Origin: Zavarzinia sp.
Lineage (GTDB): Bacteria; Pseudomonadota; Alphaproteobacteria; Zavarziniales; Zavarziniaceae
Length of the DNA: 9,197 bases
Assembly (NCBI GenBank): GCA_028694545.1
Contig: JAQVKV010000048.1
Location: forward strand, 1-9,197
Reading direction: 5' to 3'
A program made the translations under genes and the position numbers. Each line of letters opens with the position of its first letter. Position 1 is the first letter of the stretch. Of the stretch, positions 1 to 9,197 are shown piece by piece. The notes below the pieces were generated by a model. It was not told the DNA's origin and searched no databases. It was given only the letters and a program-made list of their open reading frames with translations.

Positions 1-1438
<1,438 letters not shown>

Positions 1439-1442
1439 TCAG

Positions 1443-1465
1443 GCGCTGCGGGCGTCCCCGCGCGC
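1443..1465 (-). other. Hairpin upstream of the rpoC ribosome-binding site
   Basis: In the mRNA, GCGC-GCGGG pairs with CCCGC-A-GCGC around a GACG loop, giving nine G-C/C-G pairs with one bulged A. It ends about 16 nt before the rpoC start codon and just before the GAGGGAG Shine-Dalgarno sequence. It has no following T-tract, so it is not an intrinsic terminator. A role in setting RpoC translation relative to RpoB is only an inference. Confidence 0.45.
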
Positions 1466-1503
1466 TCGGTTGCGAAAAATTAACTCGACAAAGATGGCGT
1501 CAA

Positions 1504-1520
1504 CAAGGACGTCGCGCGTT

Positions 1521-1536
<16 letters not shown>
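1504..1536 (-). other. 13-bp perfect hairpin enclosing the rpoB stop codon
   Basis: The arms at 1504-1516 and 1524-1536 are perfect reverse complements of 13 bp, separated by a 7-nt loop. In the mRNA the loop reads TAAAACG, so the rpoB TAA stop codon is the first three bases of the loop. The left RNA arm encodes the last four RpoB residues (Lys-Asp-Val-Ala). Two further G-U pairs could extend the stem. The bases that follow are not T-rich (the nearest T5 run is over 30 nt away), so simple intrinsic termination is unlikely. RNase processing or protection of the rpoB 3' end, or pausing, are possible roles. Confidence 0.7.
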
Positions 1537-5636
<4,100 letters not shown>

Positions 5637-5677
5637 GGGACCCTCGCGACAACGTCTCTACTGCGCTCTTGCGATCG

Positions 5678-5712
5678 GACAGGGGGCGTCGCGCAATCCT
5701 CGCATCCCTGTC
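5678..5712 (-). other. Imperfect stem (7-bp arms) in the rplL-rpoB spacer
   Basis: GACAGGG at 5678-5684 is the exact reverse complement of CCCTGTC at 5706-5712, with 21 nt between them. It lies between the terminator-like hairpin and the rpoB start. In E. coli the same spacer carries an RNase III processing stem after the attenuator, so an analogous processing role is possible. The stem is short and the loop long, so support is weak. Confidence 0.25.
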
Positions 5713-5727
5713 GCCCGTCCGGGCCGG

Positions 5728-5743
5728 CCCTTCGTCGGAAGGG
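5728..5743 (-). other. Small hairpin overlapping the pyrimidine tract of the rplL-rpoB attenuator
   Basis: CCCTTC (5728-5733) and GAAGGG (5738-5743) form a 6-bp stem with a 4-nt loop. In the mRNA its 5' arm is the distal part of the pyrimidine tract that follows the larger hairpin at 5750-5775. It could stabilise the read-through transcript, but it forms too late to influence termination directly. Confidence 0.3.
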
Positions 5744-5775
5744 AAGAAACCGGGGGCGGGATCACCCGCCCCCGG
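5741..5775 (-). terminator. Terminator-like attenuator between rplL and rpoB
   Basis: In the mRNA an 11-bp, fully G-C stem, CCGGGGGCGGG paired with CCCGCCCCCGG, closes a four-base TGAT loop (5775-5750). It is followed at once by TTTCTTCCC (5749-5741). This is the shape of an intrinsic terminator, with a pyrimidine-rich tail rather than a pure T run. It starts about 20 nt after the rplL stop codon. In E. coli a partial terminator at this position lowers rpoBC transcription relative to the ribosomal protein genes. I infer the same here: since rpoBC lie downstream and no obvious promoter is visible, termination should be incomplete. Confidence 0.65.
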
Positions 5776-5796
5776 CCGAATTCGGCGTGAACCGAA

Positions 5797-6177
<381 letters not shown>

Positions 6178-6222
6178 TTTGGTACGTCCTTAGATGAAAC
6201 TGGATTGGGTTGATACGGAGGC

Positions 6223-6747
6223 TCACGCCGCCTGCTCTTCGTCCTTCTTGGCATAGGCCGCGAGCACCCGGGCCACCTGACCGCCCGGCGCCTGCAGCAC
6301 CGATGCGATCCGCGACGCCGGGGTCTGGATCATGCCAAGGAGCTTGCCACGGAGTTCGTCGAGCGACGGCAGGGTCGCGAGGGCCTTGATGCCCTCGACG
6401 TCCAGTGCCTGGCCGCCCATGACCGCGCCTTGAAGAACATACTTGTTGTTCTTCTTGGCGTAATCGACCGCGACCTTGGCCGCGGCGACGGGATCGGTCG
6501 AATAGGCGATCGCGGTGGGCCCCTTCATGAGGTCCGCGAGGCCTTCGAACTTCGTGCCCTGGAGAGCAAGCTTGGTGAGCCGGTTCTTGGAAACCTTGAA
6601 GCTGGCGCCGGCAGCGCGCATCTGGCGACGAAGATCGGTGATCTCCGAAACCGTCAGCCCGCTGTAGTGACCGACAACCACCAGGGACGTCTCGTTGAAG
6701 ACGCCCGAGAGGGTCTCGACCAGCTCCTTCTTTGCGGCTCTGTCCAC
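6223..6747 (-). CDS. rplJ: 50S ribosomal protein L10
   Basis: L10 anchors the L7/L12 dimers to the 23S rRNA GTPase centre, and as the L10-L12 complex represses its own mRNA. The 174-aa protein matches alphaproteobacterial L10. The N-terminal rRNA-binding domain has [18 protein letters not shown] at 23-40 and [12 protein letters not shown] at 51-62. It also has [19 protein letters not shown] at 122-140. A C-terminal helix of about 135-172 carries the L12 binding sites and ends [11 protein letters not shown]. The start is GTG at 6747, with GGGAG 7 nt upstream. The resulting [14 protein letters not shown]-terminus fits alphaproteobacterial L10 proteins, which commonly begin M(D/E)RA. The rare-type start codon and a stable hairpin just upstream fit translational control from the leader at 6895-6963. 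Confidence 0.98.
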   Translation of the reverse strand: MDRAAKKELVETLSGVFNETSLVVVGHYSGLTVSEITDLRRQMRAAGASFKVSKNRLTKLALQGTKFEGLADLMKGPTAIAYSTDPVAAAKVAVDYAKKNNKYVLQGAVMGGQALDVEGIKALATLPSLDELRGKLLGMIQTPASRIASVLQAPGGQVARVLAAYAKKDEEQAA

Positions 6748-6765
6748 CTTGTTACTCCCGAGTTA

Positions 6766-6790
6766 CCCGAAGCACACCGTGCGCTCCGGG
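6766..6790 (-). other. Hairpin just upstream of the rplJ ribosome-binding site
   Basis: In the mRNA CCCGGAGCGC pairs with GTGCTTCGGG (two G-U pairs) around an ACGGT loop, a 10-bp stem ending 18 nt before the GTG start. The following sequence repeats TCGGG-TAAC and TCGGGAGTAAC, and the second copy contains the Shine-Dalgarno. The 5' arm could therefore pair alternatively with the second copy and cover the ribosome-binding site. That switch is an inference from pairing potential only. Confidence 0.45.
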
Positions 6791-6802
6791 CCGTTTCTGC
6801 CA

Positions 6803-6826
6803 GAATCACGGGAAATCCCGTGATCC
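6803..6826 (-). other. Tetraloop hairpin in the rplJ leader
   Basis: ATCACGGG and CCCGTGAT form a perfect 8-bp stem with an ATTT loop, extendable by one G-U and one G-C pair. No T-tract follows, so it is not an intrinsic terminator. It sits between the L10 site and the rplJ start. Confidence 0.5.
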
Positions 6827-6860
6827 GTGACACCTGTCCCAGGAAAGACCCAATCACAGT

Positions 6861-6877
6861 CCCGGATACGGTCCGGG
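6861..6877 (-). other. Small hairpin in the rplJ leader
   Basis: CCCGGA and TCCGGG form a 6-bp stem closing a 5-nt CCGTA loop in the mRNA, 17 nt after the L10-leader core. It may be a spacer element of the leader. No function is visible. Confidence 0.35.
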
Positions 6878-6894
6878 GCCGAATTCTGTCTCAT

Positions 6895-6963
6895 CCCGTC
6901 TATGCTGGCGGCTATTAAGCACCAAGGGCAGGAACCCATGGCGCGCCAGCAGTCTCGGACAGG
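6895..6963 (-). ncRNA. Ribosomal protein L10 leader (autoregulatory mRNA element)
   Basis: The mRNA shows a lower stem CCTGTC (6963-6958) with GACGGG (6900-6895). Next comes an asymmetric internal loop, CGAGAC on the 5' side and TA on the 3' side. An upper perfect 8-bp stem follows, TGCTGGCG (6951-6944) with CGCCAGCA (6910-6903). An apical hairpin, GCGCCA paired with TGGTGC, is followed by TTAAT. From memory, the E. coli rplJ leader has the same order: CCGTC, CAAGAC, a GC-rich stem, an apical hairpin, CTTAAT, then the return strand and GTAGACGG. The shared GAC internal loop, TTAAT and TAGACGG make this a confident match to the L10(L12)4 binding site. It lies about 150 nt before the rplJ start, as in E. 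coli. Excess L10-L12 is expected to bind it and reduce rplJL translation. Confidence 0.88.
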
Positions 6964-6989
6964 GCGGCGACCCGTTGCCGGACCGCCCT
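6961..6989 (-). other. GNRA-capped stem-loop preceding the L10 leader
   Basis: AGGGCGG and CCGCCCT form a perfect 7-bp outer stem. After a small internal loop, CCG and CGG form an inner 3-bp stem closed by a GCAA tetraloop of the GNRA class. Its 3' arm overlaps by three bases the lower stem of the L10 leader (6963-6961), so the two pairings compete at that edge. Confidence 0.5.
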
Positions 6990-7023
6990 TCCCGACCCGG
7001 AGGCGAAGCCCCCTTGCCGGGAA
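6989..7023 (-). other. Second stem-loop after rplA
   Basis: An outer stem TTCCCG/CGGGAA and an inner stem GGGGGC/GCCTCC with a TTC loop (one G-U pair) form a 35-nt two-part hairpin. It follows the terminator-like stem at 7030-7061. No T-tract follows it. Confidence 0.4.
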
Positions 7024-7061
7024 ACCCAGAAAGTCCCCCGACCGCAGGGCCGGGAGACCTT
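7024..7061 (-). terminator. Candidate terminator/attenuator after rplA
   Basis: AAGGTCTCCCGGCC pairs with GGTCGGGGGACTTT around a CTGC loop, 14 pairs including three G-U. It begins 22 nt after the rplA stop codon. The 3' arm ends in TTT and is followed by CTGGGTTT, so the T-tract is broken and termination is probably partial at best. It would separate the rplKA and rplJL sections, between which E. coli has a second promoter. Confidence 0.45.
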
Positions 7062-7083
7062 CAAGCTCAGATCAGGGAAAGTG

Positions 7084-7779
7084 TCAGGAAACGACCGACG
7101 ACACTTCCACCCGAATACCCGGGCCCATGGTCGAGGACAGCGCCACCTTCTTCAGGTAGGTGCCCTTGGCGCCCGAGGGCTTCGCGCGCGAAACCGCGTC
7201 GACGAAAGCCTTGATGTTCTCTTCGAGGGCTTCCGGCGAGAAGCTCGCCTTGCCCACGCCGGCCTGCATGACGCCGGCCTTCTCGACGCGGAACTGCACC
7301 TGGCCGCCCTTGGCCGCCTTGATCGCTTCCGCGACGTTGGCGGTGACGGTGCCAAGCTTCGGGTTCGGCATCAGGCCACGCGGGCCGAGCACCTTGCCGA
7401 GCTTGCCGACGACGACCATCATGTCGGGCGTCGCGATGCAGCGGTCGAAGTTGATGTTGCCGGCCAGGATCTCGGCGGCGAGATCATCGGCGCCGACGAT
7501 GTCGGCGCCCGCCGCCTGCGCGGCCTCGGCCTTGTCACCCTTGGCGAAGACGGCGACGCGGACGGTCTTGCCCGTGCCGTTCGGCAGGGTGACGGCGCCG
7601 CGCACCATCTGGTCGGCGTGACGAGGATCGACGCCGAGGTTCAGCGCGACCTCGATGGTCTCGTCGAACTTCGCGGTGGCGCGGTCCTTGATCAGCTTCA
7701 CGGCTTCCGAGAGCGTGTAGCTCTTGTTGCGGTCGATGCCCTCGGCGGCCTTCTTCAGACGCTTCCCGACGAATGCCAT
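7084..7779 (-). CDS. rplA: 50S ribosomal protein L1
   Basis: L1 forms the mobile L1 stalk of the large subunit, which guides release of deacylated tRNA. In many bacteria it also represses the L11-L1 mRNA. The 231-aa length is standard. The family signature [20 protein letters not shown] lies at 124-143. The N-terminal [20 protein letters not shown], the [20 protein letters not shown] segment (61-80) and the C-terminal [18 protein letters not shown] are all typical. The ATG at 7779 has AAGGAG 8 nt upstream. That Shine-Dalgarno overlaps the end of rplK, which lies only 5 nt away, so the two genes are co-transcribed and probably translationally coupled. Confidence 0.99.
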   Translation of the reverse strand: MAFVGKRLKKAAEGIDRNKSYTLSEAVKLIKDRATAKFDETIEVALNLGVDPRHADQMVRGAVTLPNGTGKTVRVAVFAKGDKAEAAQAAGADIVGADDLAAEILAGNINFDRCIATPDMMVVVGKLGKVLGPRGLMPNPKLGTVTANVAEAIKAAKGGQVQFRVEKAGVMQAGVGKASFSPEALEENIKAFVDAVSRAKPSGAKGTYLKKVALSSTMGPGIRVEVSSVVS

Positions 7780-7784
7780 GCCGA

Positions 7785-8213
7785 TTACTCCTTCACCTGG
7801 AGGCCCATCGACCGGGCGGAACCGGCGATCTGGCGCGCGACGGCGTCGACGTCATTGGAATTCGAGTCCTGGATCTTGATGGCGGCGATCTCGTTGATCT
7901 GCGCCATGGTGATCGAACCCACCGTGCCACGACCCGGCGTGGTCGAACCCTTGTTCAGGTTCGCCGCCTTCTTCAGGAAGTAGGTGACCGGCGGGGTCTT
8001 GGTCACGAAGGAGAACGACTTGTCCGAATAGACGGTGATCACCACCGGCACCGGAATGCCCTTCTCCATGCTGGCCGTCGTCGCATTGAACTCCTTGCAG
8101 AAGCCCATGATGTTGACACCGCGCTGACCGAGCGCCGGGCCGATTGGCGGCGAAGGGTTGGCGGCGCCAGCCTTCACCTGCAACTTGATATAACCATCAA
8201 TCTTCTTCGCCAT
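7785..8213 (-). CDS. rplK: 50S ribosomal protein L11
   Basis: L11 binds the GTPase-associated centre of 23S rRNA near the L10 stalk base, and in many bacteria is needed for RelA activation. The 142-aa length equals that of E. coli L11. The N-terminal domain has the proline-rich [20 protein letters not shown] at 19-38, which includes the proline region involved in thiopeptide binding. The rRNA-binding C-terminal domain has [16 protein letters not shown] and ends in [11 protein letters not shown]. The ATG at 8213 has a strong AGGAGG 6 nt upstream. A hairpin ends just before that Shine-Dalgarno. It lies 181 nt after nusG and 5 nt before rplA. Confidence 0.99.
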   Translation of the reverse strand: MAKKIDGYIKLQVKAGAANPSPPIGPALGQRGVNIMGFCKEFNATTASMEKGIPVPVVITVYSDKSFSFVTKTPPVTYFLKKAANLNKGSTTPGRGTVGSITMAQINEIAAIKIQDSNSNDVDAVARQIAGSARSMGLQVKE

Positions 8214-8225
8214 GACTTCCCTCCT

Positions 8226-8250
8226 GGCGCACCTTCATCCGAAGGCGGCC
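8226..8250 (-). promoter_or_regulatory. Hairpin abutting the rplK Shine-Dalgarno (candidate L1 repressor site)
   Basis: In the mRNA the stem CGCCTTC/GAAGGTG (one G-U) closes a GGAT loop. GGC/GCC extends it past a bulged C, for 10 pairs in all. It ends immediately before the AGGAGG of rplK. In E. coli and others, L1 represses the L11-L1 operon by binding near this position. I can see the hairpin and its position, but I cannot show that it has the L1-specific internal loop, so assignment to L1 is tentative. Confidence 0.4.
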
Positions 8251-8279
8251 GGTTGATCCGGGAGGTTGTGGGTCCGGCC
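8247..8279 (-). other. GGCCGG/CCGGCC inverted repeat in the nusG-rplK spacer
   Basis: Perfect 6-bp arms at 8247-8252 and 8274-8279 are separated by 21 nt. The rplK-proximal arm shares bases 8247-8250 with the hairpin next to the Shine-Dalgarno, so the two structures are mutually exclusive at that edge. The rest of the spacer (8280-8375) shows only short stems and no convincing promoter. Confidence 0.3.
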
Positions 8280-8368
8280 CCTGGTGGACTTCTCCAGGTT
8301 GGCCTCCCGCACCGACCGATGCACGACTATCACGCCGCGCGACGGTCCCTCACGCTTTCGCCCGGGCC

Positions 8369-8412
8369 TCTCGACCTGAGCAAATCCACTTCGCTCAGAG
8401 CTTCTCGACCTG
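8369..8412 (-). repeat. Imperfect direct repeat of the nusG 3' end
   Basis: TCTCGACCTG occurs at 8369-8378 and again at 8403-8412, 34 bp apart. The match continues with few differences for about 20 bp (gagcaaatcca versus gtgcgaattcca). One copy encodes the last residues of NusG (EFAQVEK) and the other lies just past the stop codon. This looks like a decayed short duplication of the gene's end. Confidence 0.55.
8376..8398 (-). other. Hairpin overlapping the nusG stop codon
   Basis: In the mRNA CTGAGCGAA pairs with TTTGCTCAG around a GTGGA loop: nine pairs, one of them G-U. The TGA stop codon lies within the 5' arm. The 3' arm belongs to the downstream copy of the nusG-end repeat. The following bases are GTCGAGAGG, so there is no intrinsic-terminator tail. 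Confidence 0.5.
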
Positions 8413-8925
8413 TGCGAATTCCAGCTCGACCGGGGTCGCCCGGCCGAAAATCGACACCGCGACCTTGAGGCGCGAACGCTCCAGGTCGACGTCTTCCACG
8501 ACGCCGTTGAACGAGGTGAAGGGGCCGTCCGCGACCCGCACCTGCTCGCCGATCTCGAAGGTGATCGTGCTCTTCGGACGGTCGATGCCCTCCTGCACCT
8601 GATGCAGGATGCGCTGCGCCTCCGCTTCCGAGATCGGGGTCGGCTTGCCCGCCGGCCCGAGGAATCCCGTCACCTTCGCCGTGTTCTTGATCAGGTGATA
8701 GCCCTGATCGGTCATTTCCATCTTCACCAGCACATAGCCGGGGAAGAACTTGCGCTCCGACGAAACCTTCTGGCCGCGACGGACTTCCATCACCTCTTCG
8801 GTCGGCACCAGCACCTCGAGGATCTGATCCTCCATGCCGTGCTGCTCGGCCTGTTCGCGGATCGAACCCGCGACCTTCTTCTCGAAGCCCGAATAGGCGT
8901 GAACGATGTACCAGCGTGCCGTCAT
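8395..8925 (-). CDS. nusG: Transcription termination/antitermination protein NusG
   Basis: NusG is the conserved elongation factor. It binds the RNA polymerase clamp through its N-terminal domain and binds Rho or ribosomal protein S10 through its C-terminal KOW domain. The 176-aa length is normal. The NGN domain spans about 4-110, with [16 protein letters not shown] at 4-19, [15 protein letters not shown] at 40-54 and [14 protein letters not shown] at 56-69. The KOW region is about 125-176, with [20 protein letters not shown], then [20 protein letters not shown]. The ATG at 8925 lies 4 nt after the secE stop codon, with CGGAG upstream inside the secE end, a tight secE-nusG pair. The 3' end is unusual in having a hairpin across the stop codon and a repeat of its last bases. 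Confidence 0.99.
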   Translation of the reverse strand: MTARWYIVHAYSGFEKKVAGSIREQAEQHGMEDQILEVLVPTEEVMEVRRGQKVSSERKFFPGYVLVKMEMTDQGYHLIKNTAKVTGFLGPAGKPTPISEAEAQRILHQVQEGIDRPKSTITFEIGEQVRVADGPFTSFNGVVEDVDLERSRLKVAVSIFGRATPVELEFAQVEKL

Positions 8926-8929
8926 GGCC

Positions 8930-9127
8930 TTAAGCTCCGATGCCGAGGATGAACTCGACCGCCTTCGACAGGCCGATGTCGACCACCAGGAAAAACAGCG
9001 ACGCGACGACCACCATGATGAAGACCATCAGGGTCGTGATGCCGGTCTCCTTGCGCGTCGGCCAAGTCACCTTGGAGACTTCCTGACGCACCTGGCGGGC
9101 GAAATCGATCGGAGTCGGCTTGCTCAT
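8930..9127 (-). CDS. secE: Preprotein translocase subunit SecE
   Basis: SecE is the small essential subunit that clamps the two halves of SecY in the inner-membrane protein-conducting channel. The 65-aa form is the usual short, single-span type, unlike the three-span E. coli protein. A cytoplasmic amphipathic segment carries the family signature [13 protein letters not shown] at 16-28. One hydrophobic membrane segment follows at about 31-50 ([20 protein letters not shown]). The short C-terminus contains [11 protein letters not shown]. The ATG at 9127 is preceded by AGGG very close to the start and by AAGGA further away, so the ribosome-binding site is not ideal. The start is supported by the standard [18 protein letters not shown]-terminus. 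It is immediately followed by nusG. Confidence 0.97.
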   Translation of the reverse strand: MSKPTPIDFARQVRQEVSKVTWPTRKETGITTLMVFIMVVVASLFFLVVDIGLSKAVEFILGIGA

Positions 9128-9150
9128 GCCCTGTCACTCATCCTTGGCCG

Positions 9151-9179
9151 TCATTCGACCCGTGTAATCACTCGACCCG
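9151..9179 (-). repeat. Short direct repeat upstream of secE
   Basis: CGGGTCGARTGA occurs twice, at 9151-9162 and 9168-9179, with one mismatch and a 17-bp period. It lies 24-52 nt upstream of the secE start. It could be part of the secE-nusG leader or chance. The remaining bases to the window edge hold a small CGGC-AAA-GCCG inverted repeat. I see no recognisable tRNA end, although a tRNA-Trp gene often precedes secE. Confidence 0.3.
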
Positions 9180-9197
9180 AATACCGGCTTTGCCGCC

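Larger units (their letters stand above)
6748..7083 (-). promoter_or_regulatory. rplJ leader region (gene-free rplA-rplJ spacer)
   Basis: This 336-nt stretch has no credible coding sequence. In transcription order it holds a 14-bp terminator-like stem-loop (7061-7030), a second stem-loop (7023-6989), a GCAA-capped stem-loop (6989-6961), the L10-binding leader element (6963-6895), and three hairpins (6877-6861, 6826-6803, 6790-6766) before the rplJ Shine-Dalgarno GGGAG at about 6755-6759. I could not identify a convincing sigma-70-type promoter, though E. coli has one in this interval. The density of structure fits a regulatory leader. Confidence 0.8.

Noticed and set aside
6430..6918. A plus-strand open frame running from rplJ into its leader
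   Set aside because: It covers the conserved L10 leader and the antisense of rplJ, has no recognisable product, and its composition follows the opposite-strand gene.
7081..7983. A 300-codon plus-strand open frame across rplA and part of rplK
   Set aside because: It spans two real genes in antisense, has shadow-type composition and no domain I recognise.
9128..9197. 3' end of a tRNA-Trp gene upstream of secE
   Set aside because: I looked for a T-arm and CCA-type acceptor end on the minus strand. GGGTCGA-like pieces occur twice but do not sit in a foldable T-arm with an acceptor stem.

Overview
The window is a segment of the conserved secE-nusG-rplKAJL-rpoBC transcription/translation cluster. 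All eight genes lie on the minus strand, so they read from high to low coordinates. Protein sequences (NusG, L11, L1, L10, L7/L12, RpoB and RpoC all match the usual family lengths and motifs), high G+C content and the RpoC N-terminus starting MNQEVMALF point to an alphaproteobacterium, possibly in or near Rhodospirillales. The order-level guess is weak. I see no accessory, mobile, CRISPR or phage material.

Layout in the direction of transcription: a 70-nt upstream stub (9197-9128); secE (9127-8930); nusG (8925-8395); a 181-nt spacer with a hairpin next to the rplK ribosome-binding site; rplK (8213-7785); rplA (7779-7084); a 336-nt gene-free leader (7083-6748) holding a candidate attenuator or terminator, two more stem-loops, a clearly recognisable L10-type autoregulatory mRNA site, and three further hairpins; rplJ (6747-6223, GTG start); rplL (6177-5797); a 160-nt spacer with a terminator-like hairpin; rpoB (5636-1521); a 94-nt spacer whose main hairpin overlaps the rpoB stop codon; and the first 475 codons of rpoC (1426 to the window edge), which runs out of the window right after the catalytic NADFDGD motif.

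Together the genes supply a subunit of the Sec translocon (SecE), a transcription elongation/coupling factor (NusG), the L11/L1 and L10/L12 stalk proteins of the 50S subunit, and the two large RNA polymerase subunits. The interest lies in the spacers. They show the expected design of feedback control of L10/L12 on their own mRNA and partial termination before rpoBC, plus less expected items: hairpins that include the stop codons of rpoB and nusG, and an imperfect direct repeat of the nusG 3' end just after its stop. Nothing here looks like an unknown biological system. The findings concern the RNA architecture of a familiar operon.
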